From contig CAXUJK010000001.1 in the NCBI GenBank assembly GCA_964251385.1, forward strand, positions 248,001 to 312,000: a stretch of DNA of 64,000 nucleotides, written 5' to 3'. This document shows positions 10,329 through 18,860 of this stretch, piece by piece. The notes below the pieces were generated by a model. The model did not search any database and was not told the DNA's origin. It saw only the letters and a list, made by a program, of their open reading frames with translations. Each line of letters opens with the position of its first letter. Position 1 is the stretch's first letter. The DNA comes from CADCVW01 sp964251385 (GTDB taxonomy: Bacteria > Pseudomonadota > Alphaproteobacteria > Sphingomonadales > Sphingomonadaceae). Position numbers and translations under genes: made by a program.

Positions 10329-10384
10329 CGGATCGTCGCCTCTTCTTCACATTTCGGATCGTTGCCGCCCGGGTCTTAGGGCGC

Positions 10385-10404
10385 GGCCGTTAAGAACGGC
10401 TTTT
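10385..10404 (+). terminator. Possible intrinsic terminator or attenuator upstream of the export gene
   Basis: GCCGTT and AACGGC pair around AAG and are followed directly by TTTT, about 190 bases before the wza-like start. No gene on this strand ends just upstream, so it could end a short leader or small RNA, or attenuate the EPS transcript. The stem is short and the call is weak. Confidence 0.35.
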
Positions 10405-10591
10405 GCGTGGAGGCCTGCGCGTATACGCCATCGTTCCTCCAAGCCAAGCGCGGCCCGGTACGGACAGTGTTCGTTCATGCAAGCGGCGGCACACGCGCCC
10501 GGCGTCGCCGCCGACAGCCTTGGCCGCGGCGCGCTTTGGTTTATAGATGCGTTGCTCGGGTTACGCGTCGCCACCACAAGGGAACCTTGCC

Positions 10592-11317
10592 ATGACCGTC
10601 GCCAACGCACCCCTGCGCACCAGCGGAGTTCGGTGGGCCGTACTCGCGGCCTTGACCAGCGCCCTATCGGCTTGCGGCACGAACCGGCGTCAGAGCTCGG
10701 TGCCGCTTGGTGTGTCGCTGCCAGCGCAGCCCGTGGAGGCGGTCGCGGTCGTCAGCGCGGATCAGAAGATCGGACCGGCCGACATCATCGACGTGCGCGT
10801 GTTCCAGGTCGCGGATCTGTCGGGCGAACATCTGGTCGATCCGAGCGGCTTCATCACCATGCCCCTGATCGGCAGGGTCTCGGCGCAGGGAAAAACTTCC
10901 GCTGAATTCGGTCAGTTTCTCGCCGATCGTCTGGGGCAAAAGTATTTGCGTGCACCCAACGTCAACGTCACGGTCAAGAGCGCGGCGCAGCGGACGATCG
11001 CCGTCGACGGCGCGGTCGGCGTCCCGGGGGTGTTCGCCATCACGGGTTCGACGACGCTGCTGCGCGCGATCGCGATCGCGAAGGGAACCGCCGACAACGC
11101 CGATCTCGATCGCGTCTTCGTCATCCGCGAGATCGACGGGAAACGCATGGCCGCGCGCTACGACCTGCAGGCGATCCGCCGTATCGAGTCGCCCGATCCG
11201 GCGATATACGGCAACGACATCATCGTCGTCGACGGCTCCACCCGCAAGTCAGCATTGGGAACGGCTTTGAGCGTGCTTCCGTTCGTGGGGCTTTTGAACA
11301 CCTTCATTCCCTTCTAA
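10592..11317 (+). CDS. Polysaccharide export lipoprotein (Wza/GumB family)
   Basis: Outer-membrane channel component for exopolysaccharide export. The 241 residues start with a lipoprotein signal ending LSAC near 25-29. A poly-export domain follows (IGPADIIDVRVFQV and DPSGFITMPLIGRV), then SLBB-type beta-grasp sequence (AVDGAVGVPGVFAITGSTTLLRAIAIAKG). ATG at 10592 is chosen because GGGAA lies about 8 bases upstream and the signal peptide follows; an ATG at 10547 adds a hydrophilic leader. It is first in a run with the co-polymerase gene and probably shares its promoter. Confidence 0.92.
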   Translation: MTVANAPLRTSGVRWAVLAALTSALSACGTNRRQSSVPLGVSLPAQPVEAVAVVSADQKIGPADIIDVRVFQVADLSGEHLVDPSGFITMPLIGRVSAQGKTSAEFGQFLADRLGQKYLRAPNVNVTVKSAAQRTIAVDGAVGVPGVFAITGSTTLLRAIAIAKGTADNADLDRVFVIREIDGKRMAARYDLQAIRRIESPDPAIYGNDIIVVDGSTRKSALGTALSVLPFVGLLNTFIPF

Positions 11318-11362
11318 CGCGTACCTACGCGACATCGCCGAACAACGGGGCAAGACACGATC

Positions 11363-13609
11363 ATGAACGAGGAAACCGGGAATTTTCCGGACAAAGGCGG
11401 GTTCGCCACGCCCCTCGACCGGCGCAGCCGCGCGCTCATGGTGGCACCGCGCTCCGCATTGGCCGCGTTCGAGCCCGCCAACGGATCGACCGCGTCGGGC
11501 GGCGCGGGGTTCGACGTCAACGACATCATTCGCACGATCGTCAAATGGCGCTGGCTGATCGCCGGCATCACGCTGGCCTGCGTGCTCGGCGCGATCGTCA
11601 TTTCGCTGCTGATCACGCCGACCTACCAGGGCACGGTCGTGCTCGAGATCAACCGCGAGCCGATCCAGGTCCTGGAAGGGAACGGCGACGTCGCGCCCGC
11701 GCAGGGCAACGACCTCGAATTCCTCAGCACGCAGCTTGGGCTGCTGCAGAGCCGCTCGCTCGCCGAGCGCGTCGCGCGTTCGCTGAACCTGGGCAACGAC
11801 GAGAACTTCGTGCCGCAGGAAGGCGGCCGCCGTGTCGACCGCGAAGCGCAGGCGGTCGGCGTCTTGCGCGGCAACGTGTCCGCCAAGCCGCAGCGCAACA
11901 CCCGGCTCGTCAACGTCAGCTTTAACAGCGCTGACCCTGCGACCGCCGCGCGCATCGCCAACGCGTTTGCAGACAACTTCATCGAGGCCACGCTCGCCCG
12001 CCGCTACGACGCGAACAACAGCGCGCGCGATTTCCTTCAGAAGCGCCTGGCGACGGTCAAGGCGGCGTTGGAGAAGTCCGAGCGGCAGGCGGTGCAGTAC
12101 GCCAACGCGAATGGAATCGTGCAGCTTGGCGGCGGATCGCCCGATCGCGCCGGCGGCGGCGAAACGTCGCTCGATGCGGCGACGCTGGTGCAGCTCAACA
12201 ATTCGCTGTCGGACGCGCGCAACGAGCGCATCCAAGCCGAGCAGCGCCTGCGGCAGGCTGGGAGCCGCCGCGAAAGCGAGCTCGTGTCGAACGGGAATGT
12301 GCAGTCGCTGACGGCGCAGCGCGCGCAACTCGAGGCGGAGTATCTGGAGAAGAGCAACCTCTACAAGCCCGACTTCCCGATCATGGTGCAGTTGCGCACC
12401 CGCATCGACGCGCTGGGACGCGCGCTCGCGGCGCAGAGCAGCACGGTCACGAACTCGGTTTCGGGCACGTTGCGTAGCGACTTTGCCGCGGCCGTGGCGC
12501 GTGAAAACGCGCTGCAGCGCGACGTCGCCCGCCTGCGCGGAAGCGTGATGAATCTGCGCGAACGCAACATCAAGCTGACGATCCTGCAGCGCGATGTCGA
12601 CACCAACCGCGCGCAGTACGACGCGCTGCTCAACCGCTACAAGGAAGTCGCGGTCGCCGGTGGCGTCGGCAGCAACCTGATCGGCATCGTCGATCGCGCG
12701 CAGACGCCGGGCGGGCCGATCGCGCCCAACCTGCCGCTCAACGTGATGCTTGGCCTGGGGCTTGGGCTTCTCCTCGGCTTCGGCGCGGCGTTCGCGATCG
12801 AGTTCATCGACGACACGATCAAGACACCGGACGACCTGACCAACAAGCTCAAGCTGACCCCGCTCGGCGTCATCCCGAAGACAGGCAAGGACGTGTCGCT
12901 GCTCGAAGTGCTGAGCGATCCGCGCGCGCCGATCACCGAGGCCTACCACTCGGTCCGTACGGCGTTGCAGTTCGCGAGCGACCATGGCGTGCCCAAGACG
13001 CTGCTCGTCACGTCGACGCGCGCGGCGGAGGGCAAGTCGAGCTCCGCGATGGCGCTGGCGCAGAACTTCGCGAGGCTGGGCGCGTCGGTGCTGCTCATCG
13101 ACAGCGACTTGCGCAAGCCGTCGTTCCGCGCGCCGTCCTCTGCTGCCGAGGGCCTGTCCAACCTGCTCGCGGGCGCGCAGAACATCCGCGAATGCATCCA
13201 CAAGACAACGTTCGACCGGCTCTTCCTGCTGCCCAGCGGCCCCATCCCGCCCAATCCGGCGGAGCTGCTGTCGACGGATCGCTTCCGCACGATCCTGGCC
13301 GAGGTCAGCGGCTGGTTCGACTTCGTCGTCGTCGACGCGCCGCCCGTACTCGGCTTGGCCGACGCGCCGCTTCTGTCTTCGGTGTGCGAAGGCACGCTGA
13401 TGGTGTTCGAGGCAAGCAAGGTGCGCCGCGGCATCGCTCTGAACGCGGTCAACCGCCTGCGCGCGGCGGACGCGCACCTGCTCGGCGGCGTGCTGACGAA
13501 ATACAATGCCAAGTCGTCGGGCTACGGCTACGGCTACGCGTACATGGACGAGTCCTACAGCTACGGCATCGGCGAGGAACGCCAGCGGCAGATCGAGCTG
13601 ATCGCCTAG
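11363..13609 (+). CDS. Polysaccharide co-polymerase with fused tyrosine autokinase (Wzc family)
   Basis: Inner-membrane protein that sets chain length and couples polymerisation to export. In 748 residues there is a Wzz-type N-terminal region with a membrane span near 70-90, a large periplasmic coiled-coil part at roughly 200-440, a second span near 455-478, and a cytoplasmic BY-kinase. The kinase has a Walker A with Lys558 in AEGKSSS, Walker A' VLLIDSDLRKP, Walker B FDFVVVDAPP, and a C-terminal tyrosine cluster (about seven Tyr in the last 35 residues) for autophosphorylation. Kinase and transmembrane parts are one chain, as in proteobacterial Wzc. The cognate phosphatase is not next to it. 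Confidence 0.94.
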   Translation: MNEETGNFPDKGGFATPLDRRSRALMVAPRSALAAFEPANGSTASGGAGFDVNDIIRTIVKWRWLIAGITLACVLGAIVISLLITPTYQGTVVLEINREPIQVLEGNGDVAPAQGNDLEFLSTQLGLLQSRSLAERVARSLNLGNDENFVPQEGGRRVDREAQAVGVLRGNVSAKPQRNTRLVNVSFNSADPATAARIANAFADNFIEATLARRYDANNSARDFLQKRLATVKAALEKSERQAVQYANANGIVQLGGGSPDRAGGGETSLDAATLVQLNNSLSDARNERIQAEQRLRQAGSRRESELVSNGNVQSLTAQRAQLEAEYLEKSNLYKPDFPIMVQLRTRIDALGRALAAQSSTVTNSVSGTLRSDFAAAVARENALQRDVARLRGSVMNLRERNIKLTILQRDVDTNRAQYDALLNRYKEVAVAGGVGSNLIGIVDRAQTPGGPIAPNLPLNVMLGLGLGLLLGFGAAFAIEFIDDTIKTPDDLTNKLKLTPLGVIPKTGKDVSLLEVLSDPRAPITEAYHSVRTALQFASDHGVPKTLLVTSTRAAEGKSSSAMALAQNFARLGASVLLIDSDLRKPSFRAPSSAAEGLSNLLAGAQNIRECIHKTTFDRLFLLPSGPIPPNPAELLSTDRFRTILAEVSGWFDFVVVDAPPVLGLADAPLLSSVCEGTLMVFEASKVRRGIALNAVNRLRAADAHLLGGVLTKYNAKSSGYGYGYAYMDESYSYGIGEERQRQIELIA

Positions 13610-13612
13610 CTC

Positions 13613-14875
13613 ATGGCCAGTGAGGGGGCCCCGAAAGGCGGGGGCGTGGGCGGCGTCGGATCCATCGTCGTGGCGGTGCTGATGAGCGTGCTCGCGCCCG
13701 TGGTCGGCTACGCGGTCGTGCGCGACACCGCGATGGGAGCGGCGGGCCCGGTGGCCGACCTGTCATCGAAGCTTCCGCCCCCGAGCGTCATGCCCCGACT
13801 AAAAGCGATCATGCGCGAATCGCGCCGGGCGCAGGACGATGTTCCCGCAGGGGCGATCGACGTCGCCCGGCGGGCCGCGGTCGAAGCGCCGCTGGCGTTC
13901 GAACCGTATTTCATCGCCGCGCGTGTCGCGGAACAGGCGGGGCGGTACAACCAGGCGACGACGCTGATGGAAGAAGCGCGCCGCCGCCGTCCCAACGCGA
14001 CCTCGGTGCGCGTCGCGCTGCTCGGCTATTATAGTCTCGCCGAGGCGTACCAGAAAGCGGTCGACGAAGCCGACGTCGCGATGCGCATCAACGGCAACAG
14101 CATCGCGCTGATCCTGCCCGCCTTCGCCAAGCTCGTCGGGCTCGACCCCAAGGCGCGTCAGGCGATCGCGGTGTCGCTCAGCCGCAAGCCGCCGTGGCGC
14201 GAGGCGTTCTTCGACACGGCGGCGACCTCGAAGATGGAGCCGGCCGCCGCACGGGCGCTCGTCGCGGACATACGCCGCTTGTCGCCCGCCCGCGGCGCGG
14301 ATCTGGAGGAAGCCTTTCTCATTCGCGCGCTCGTCGCCAGCGGCGAGTACCGGGAGGCGCGTGCGCTGTGGGAAAGCCTGACGCCTGCCGGCTTGCGCGC
14401 GAACGCGGTCACGGACGGGAATTTCCGCGGGCTTCCCGCGCTCGCGCCCTTCAACTGGAAACTCGCTTCGGCCGCCGAAGGATCGGCCGAGATCGTTCGG
14501 CCGAGCGAGAACGGGCGCGCGCATCTGGCGGTCGACTATTTCGGCGATGCGCCACTCCTTCTGGCCGAACAAACCATGGCCGCGGCACCAGGCAATTACC
14601 GCCTCATCTCCGTCCTGACCGGCGAAGGCGATGGGCCAGACCTGGAGTTCAATTGGGAGGTGTACTGCCTGCCCGCGCCCAAGCCGATCGCGACGCTGAA
14701 GATCCAGCCATTCGGGTCGGGCGTGTTCCGACGCGAGACTCCGGTCACCATTCCCGCCACCGGCTGCGCGGGGCAGTCGCTGGCGCTGGTCGGCCGTCCT
14801 GGCGAGGTGCCGCGCACGCTGCGCGCGGAAATCACGAGCGTCGCCTTGACGCCCGTAGGACGTGCGCGCCGATGA
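13613..14875 (+). CDS. TPR-like membrane-anchored protein of an EPS operon (unknown function)
   Basis: A 420-residue protein with a Gly-rich N terminus, one membrane segment at about 15-37, and an alpha-helical, Ala-rich region at about 80-250 that reads as degenerate TPR repeats (for example AARVAEQAGRYNQATTLMEEA). The C-terminal third is beta-rich and contains two or more cysteines (EVYCLPAPKP and ATGCAGQSLAL). It starts 3 bases after the wzc stop and its TGA overlaps the next ATG (ATGA), so it is part of the EPS operon. The topology suggests a periplasmic TPR domain that could organise the export machine. I do not recognise a named family. Confidence 0.75.
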   Translation: MASEGAPKGGGVGGVGSIVVAVLMSVLAPVVGYAVVRDTAMGAAGPVADLSSKLPPPSVMPRLKAIMRESRRAQDDVPAGAIDVARRAAVEAPLAFEPYFIAARVAEQAGRYNQATTLMEEARRRRPNATSVRVALLGYYSLAEAYQKAVDEADVAMRINGNSIALILPAFAKLVGLDPKARQAIAVSLSRKPPWREAFFDTAATSKMEPAAARALVADIRRLSPARGADLEEAFLIRALVASGEYREARALWESLTPAGLRANAVTDGNFRGLPALAPFNWKLASAAEGSAEIVRPSENGRAHLAVDYFGDAPLLLAEQTMAAAPGNYRLISVLTGEGDGPDLEFNWEVYCLPAPKPIATLKIQPFGSGVFRRETPVTIPATGCAGQSLALVGRPGEVPRTLRAEITSVALTPVGRARR

Positions 14876-16257
14876 ACAGGCTGCGCACCGGCGTCGCGTC
14901 CGGCTACCTGATCGCGTGCGTGCTGCTCGGCGGCGCGAGCGCGGCGGGCGTGATCGGCAACGGATTCCTGCAACTGCTCGCGCTGCTCGTCATCCTGGCG
15001 CATGTCTGGACGCGCGGGGCGCCGCCGCTGCCGCGCGACGGGCGCTGGCTTGTCGCCATCTTCCTGGGATTCGCCGCCGTGGCCGCCGCGCAGCTCATCC
15101 CCCTGCCCCCCTCGCTCTGGTCCGGCCTGCCCGGCCGCGACGTCATCGCGCGATCGATGCGCCTGATCGGGGCCGAGCCCGGTTTCATGCCCGCCTCGCT
15201 CGATCCGCGCCGCACCCTCGCCTCGCTGCTCGCCTTGCTTCCACCCGCCGCAATGTTCCTGGTGGCGACCCGCCTGACGCGCGATGAGCGCACGGTGGTG
15301 GCCAAAGTCCTGCTCGGGCTCGCGATCGTCACGATCGTGCTCGGTGCGTTCCAGCTGCTCGGCGGATCGGGATCGCGCCTGCGCTTCTACGCAATCACCA
15401 ACGCGGAAAGCAGCGTCGGCTTCTTCGCCAACGCCAACCACGTCGCGACGCTGCTGCTCGCGAGTCTGCCGTTCGCGCTGCTGTTCCTGGCACGCGCGGC
15501 CAAGGAACGCGCCGGGTCGGGCGGGCGCGAAGGCAAGGGCTTCATCTACGCCGCGATCGCCGTGTTCATCGCGGTGGGCATCGCGATGAACGGCTCGCTC
15601 GCCGGCTTCGGCCTGCTGCTCCCCGTCGCCGTCGCGAGCCTGCTCGTTTACCGCAAGGCGGTGGGCAAGAAGATGGGCGGCTCCGCCTGGTGGGCCGCCG
15701 CGGCGGCGGCGCTCATCATCTCGGGAGTCGCGTTCTATGGGCCGCTGTCAGGCGAACGCGTCGCGGGCAAGTTCGACGGGACCGACACGACCGGCCGGCA
15801 GATCTCGATTCCCACGACGATCGCGGCCGCGAAGGATCATCTGCCCGTGGGCAGCGGCCTCGGTACGTTCCGCGACATCTATCGCACGTACGAGCCGCCC
15901 GAGAACGCGACCTTCGTGTTCGTCAACCACGCGCATAACGATTACTCCGAACTCCTGCTAGAGACCGGACTTCCGGGCGCGTTGCTTGCCCTGGCTTTCA
16001 TCGCGTGGTGGGCGCTGCGCGGCCTCGCCGCTTGGCGCGGCGAGTTCAACGGCGTGGGGCTCGCCCGCGCGGGCAGCGTAGTCATCGGCGTGGCGCTGGC
16101 GCACAGCCTCGTCGACTACCCGCTGCGGACCGCCGCGATTGCCGCGATCGTCGCCATGGCCGCGGGTTTCATGGTCCAACCGCCCGCAGCCAAGTCGCGC
16201 CGGTCGAGTCGCGGCGCGCGAGGCCAGAGCCGCCACATCAGCGCGGACTCGCTGTAA
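14872..16257 (+). CDS. O-antigen ligase / Wzy-like polymerase family membrane protein
   Basis: A 461-residue polytopic protein with about ten spans and a large periplasmic loop before the family signature HAHNDYSELLLETGLPG near 350-366. The Wzy_C / O-antigen ligase domain polymerises repeat units or ligates glycans on the periplasmic side. Since it sits directly after wza, wzc and the TPR gene, an EPS polymerase role is the best inference. ATG at 14872 overlaps the previous stop by ATGA. The longer in-frame stretch upstream is a shadow of the TPR gene. A basic tail (KSRRSSRGARGQ) ends the protein in the cytoplasm. Confidence 0.87.
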   Translation: MNRLRTGVASGYLIACVLLGGASAAGVIGNGFLQLLALLVILAHVWTRGAPPLPRDGRWLVAIFLGFAAVAAAQLIPLPPSLWSGLPGRDVIARSMRLIGAEPGFMPASLDPRRTLASLLALLPPAAMFLVATRLTRDERTVVAKVLLGLAIVTIVLGAFQLLGGSGSRLRFYAITNAESSVGFFANANHVATLLLASLPFALLFLARAAKERAGSGGREGKGFIYAAIAVFIAVGIAMNGSLAGFGLLLPVAVASLLVYRKAVGKKMGGSAWWAAAAAALIISGVAFYGPLSGERVAGKFDGTDTTGRQISIPTTIAAAKDHLPVGSGLGTFRDIYRTYEPPENATFVFVNHAHNDYSELLLETGLPGALLALAFIAWWALRGLAAWRGEFNGVGLARAGSVVIGVALAHSLVDYPLRTAAIAAIVAMAAGFMVQPPAAKSRRSSRGARGQSRHISADSL

Positions 16258-16429
16258 CCGTCATCTATTCTTAACCGTCACCTTCTAGGCGGCGGCTGTC
16301 GGTATTGGTTCGATTTCGTACAGAGACAATATTCGTTCAACTTAAGGACATATTCGGCGGGTCATGGGTTTGGCCGGTCGTGACATCAACAACCACGTCA
16401 TGAGTTCAGGGCTGACAGGGAGGCCAAGT

Positions 16430-16720
16430 ATGAGTTTCACCAAATTTATCACAGCAGCGGCGGTTTCCGCCTCCATGGTGGCGGCACCCGCCGTGGCGGC
16501 ACCCGCCGTCGCCGCACCGAGCGGCACGGCGGCCGCGGCTTCCGCGGCCGATCGCGCCAGCGCGGCCGTTGATGCGGAGAACGAGCTGTTCCGCAATCGC
16601 GTCAAGAAGCGTCGCGGCGGCGGCGGCGTGTTCGTCGTCGTGATCATCGCGATCATCATCGCGATCGGCGTCTACATCGTGGTTGACGACGACGACAACG
16701 AGTCGCCCGCCAGCCCGTAA
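16430..16720 (+). CDS. Small DDDD-tailed membrane protein, copy B (unknown function)
   Basis: A 96-residue paralogue of the protein at 7859. It has a signal peptide with repeated PAVAA near 20-31, an Ala-rich spacer, the block ENELFRNRVKKRR, GGGG, one membrane segment and the acidic tail DDDDNESPASP. ATG at 16430 follows AGGGAGG by 6 bases. The N-terminal halves of the two copies differ while the C-terminal 47 residues are almost identical, and the DNA of that part is also nearly identical. It has its own terminator. No function is known; the position directly after the EPS polymerase suggests an envelope role. Confidence 0.85.
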   Translation: MSFTKFITAAAVSASMVAAPAVAAPAVAAPSGTAAAASAADRASAAVDAENELFRNRVKKRRGGGGVFVVVIIAIIIAIGVYIVVDDDDNESPASP

Positions 16721-16747
16721 GCGGTCAGGCAATTTGCTCTACATGAA

Positions 16748-16777
16748 GGCGCGTCGGTTCATGCCGGCGCGCCTTTT
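16748..16777 (+). terminator. Rho-independent terminator after small protein B
   Basis: GGCGCGTCGG and CCGGCGCGCC pair around TTCATG with one G-U pair and are followed by TTTT. It lies 27 bases after the stop of the second small membrane protein. Confidence 0.85.
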
Positions 16778-16839
16778 GTAATGCGTACGGTTCGGAGACC
16801 GGCGTTGACGCGTGCCGACGCGCGCATCATGCGTCGGGC

Positions 16840-17811
16840 ATGACACCCCAACAGCTCATCGACCGCCTCCGCCTGCCCGTGATCGGGTCGCCCTTGTTCA
16901 TCGTGTCGGGCCCCGAACTCGTCATCGCGCAATGCAAGGCCGGGATCGTCGGTTCCTTTCCCGCACTCAACGCGCGTCCGCAATCGCTGTTGGCCGAATG
17001 GCTGCACCGCATCGAGGAAGAGCTCGCCGCATGGACGCGCGACAACCCGGACGCGCCCGCCGTGCCGTACGCGGTCAACCAGATCGTCCATCGGTCAAAC
17101 ACTCGGCTCGAGGCGGACCTGGAAACCTGCGCGCGTTTCAAGGTGCCGATCGTGATCACGTCGCTCGGCGCGCGCGAGGACCTAAATGCTGCGGTGCATG
17201 GCTGGGGCGGGATGACGCTGCACGACGTGATCGACGATCGCTTCGCGCGGAAAGCGGTCGAGAAGGGCGCGGACGGCCTGATCGCGGTGGCCGCGGGCGC
17301 GGGCGGGCATGCGGGGCAAATTTCGCCTTTCGCGCTGATCCAGGAGATCCGCGACTGGTTCGACGGACCGATAGCGTTGGGCGGTGCGATCGCCACGGGC
17401 CGCGCGGTGCTCGCGGCACGCGCGATCGGCGCGGATTTCGCCTATATCGGCTCGCCCTTCATCGCCACGGCGGAGGCCAACGCGGTGCCCGGCTACAAGC
17501 AGGCGATCGTCGATTCTCGCGCCGCCGACATCATCTATTCGGACCTGTTCACGGGCGTTCACGGCAACTACCTCAAGAGTTCGATCGAGGCGGCGGGGCT
17601 GGACCCGCATGCGCTGCCGAAGGGCGACGTGACGACGATGGACTTCGGCGCGAGCGCGACCAAGGCTTGGCGCGACATCTGGGGTTCGGGCCAGGGCGTC
17701 GGCGCGATCGACGCGATCAGGCCCGCGGCCGATCTGATCGCGCGACTCGCCGCCGAGTATCAGGACGCCTTAGCGGGGCTTGTGACGAACCGGACGCTGG
17801 TCGCGGCCTAA
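16840..17811 (+). CDS. Nitronate monooxygenase (2-nitropropane dioxygenase family)
   Basis: FMN-dependent TIM-barrel enzyme of 323 residues that detoxifies alkyl nitronates such as propionate 3-nitronate. Family features visible are the N-terminal PVIGSPLFIVSGPELVIAQCKAGIVGSFPALNARP, the phosphate-binding GAGGHAGQISPF near 153-164, and GGAIATGRAVLAARAIGADFAYIGSPF, which matches the FMN phosphate loop. The upstream motif set is that of the FMN barrel group rather than of enoyl-ACP reductase FabK, although FabK is a relative. Its stop overlaps the convergent DUF1465 gene by four bases. Confidence 0.88.
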   Translation: MTPQQLIDRLRLPVIGSPLFIVSGPELVIAQCKAGIVGSFPALNARPQSLLAEWLHRIEEELAAWTRDNPDAPAVPYAVNQIVHRSNTRLEADLETCARFKVPIVITSLGAREDLNAAVHGWGGMTLHDVIDDRFARKAVEKGADGLIAVAAGAGGHAGQISPFALIQEIRDWFDGPIALGGAIATGRAVLAARAIGADFAYIGSPFIATAEANAVPGYKQAIVDSRAADIIYSDLFTGVHGNYLKSSIEAAGLDPHALPKGDVTTMDFGASATKAWRDIWGSGQGVGAIDAIRPAADLIARLAAEYQDALAGLVTNRTLVAA

Positions 17812-18254
17812 AGCGAGCGCTCCAGCCTGCTCATCAGGGCACGCGCGGGTCCAGGCCCCGTCTCGCCCGCGCCGCTTCCCGCCAGCCGCCCGACCCGCGC
17901 GTACAGGTCGCAGCTCGACGCGATCAGGCCCTGCGCGTCCTCTGGCAGCCGCGCCACCAGGTCCGGATCGCTCGAGGTCGCATTTCCGAGCCTCCGCGGA
18001 GGCGCGGCGACGTCGGAAGCCAAGGTTGCCTGCGCGCGCTGGCCGAGCAGCCATGCGATGACGTGCATCAGCCGCGTCGTCACCTTGAGCGATTCGCATG
18101 AGAAGTTGACCCGCGTCAGCGGATCGAGTCCGACGCGGTCAGCGCGCCCGTTCTCCTCGAAATAGGCACGCGCTTCGTCGGCGAGAAGCATCGCTTCGGT
18201 ATAAAGCGAATCGATCAGTCGCGCGGTCAGGGGTTCGGCGGCGGGAGCGGTCAT
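17808..18254 (-). CDS. DUF1465 family protein
   Basis: A 148-residue protein matching the alphaproteobacterial DUF1465 group by its N-terminal helices (SLYTEAMLLADEARAYFEENG) and FSCESLKVTTRLMHVIAWLLGQRA. It is predicted soluble and mostly helical, with no signal peptide or membrane segment. The molecular function is not known to me. ATG at 18254; it overlaps the nitronate monooxygenase at the tail. Confidence 0.8.
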   Translation of the reverse strand: MTAPAAEPLTARLIDSLYTEAMLLADEARAYFEENGRADRVGLDPLTRVNFSCESLKVTTRLMHVIAWLLGQRAQATLASDVAAPPRRLGNATSSDPDLVARLPEDAQGLIASSCDLYARVGRLAGSGAGETGPGPARALMSRLERSL

Positions 18255-18333
18255 CCGGATCTTCTGCCATAGCGGAGTCGCCGAGCGACAGGAATTTCCA
18301 AGCTGTCCCGGCTGTAACCAGGCAATGGCGAGA

Positions 18334-18531
18334 TCAGGCGAGGAGGTCGGGTATCACGGCATCCGCGGCGTGCGCGATCTCGTCGCGAAGGCGCAGCTTG
18401 CGTTTCTTCAGCCGCGCGATCTCGAGCTGATCTCCCGACGGCTCGGCACGGAGCAACTCGATCTCCTCGTCCAGCTTGCGATGCGCCTCGCGAAGCGTGC
18501 GCAGCAGCTGGTCGTCCGCGTCTCCGGTCAT
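18334..18531 (-). CDS. YdcH family (DUF465) small protein, first copy
   Basis: A 65-residue helical protein with the DUF465 signature IARLKKRKLRLRDEI near the C terminus and an acidic-basic heptad-like helix before it. ATG at 18531 (MTGDADD) is chosen; an upstream start at 18618 would add 29 basic, non-conserved residues. It is divergent from a second DUF465 gene 160 bases away. Function unknown. Confidence 0.78.
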   Translation of the reverse strand: MTGDADDQLLRTLREAHRKLDEEIELLRAEPSGDQLEIARLKKRKLRLRDEIAHAADAVIPDLLA

Positions 18532-18689
18532 TGCCGCGCCATACCTCCCCTTCTCACGCCAGTCATCCGCCACATCGGATCGTCGCGATTTCACGTCCCG
18601 CGAGCGCGGACGCGACAATCGTGGCGGCGACAGGCGCGGCGATCCGTGATGTATTGCGTTCCCCGATGCCCAGCAAAGGAGCCTGCCCG

Positions 18690-18848
18690 ATGGACAAAGC
18701 GCATGTCGTCGCCCTCGAAACCAAGCACGCCGGACTGGAGGCGCGAATCGACGCCGAACATCACCGGCCGCTCCCCGACGATCTGACGCTCGCCCAACTC
18801 AAGAAGCGAAAGTTGAAGCTCAAGGACGCGATTTCGAGCGAGACCTGA
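18690..18848 (+). CDS. YdcH family (DUF465) small protein, second copy
   Basis: A 52-residue protein beginning MDKAHVVALETKHAGLEARI and ending with the DUF465 signature LAQLKKRKLKLKDAI. AAAGGAG lies 10 bases before the ATG. The length and helix pattern match the smallest YdcH proteins. It is divergent from the paralogous gene at 18531. Confidence 0.82.
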   Translation: MDKAHVVALETKHAGLEARIDAEHHRPLPDDLTLAQLKKRKLKLKDAISSET

Positions 18849-18860
18849 CGGCGGATCGCT

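Noticed and set aside
11249..13477. Long minus-strand open frame of about 740 codons opposite the Wzc-type gene
   Set aside because: It mirrors the GC-rich codon pattern of the sense gene, has low-complexity Arg/Ala/Asp-rich sequence and matches no family.
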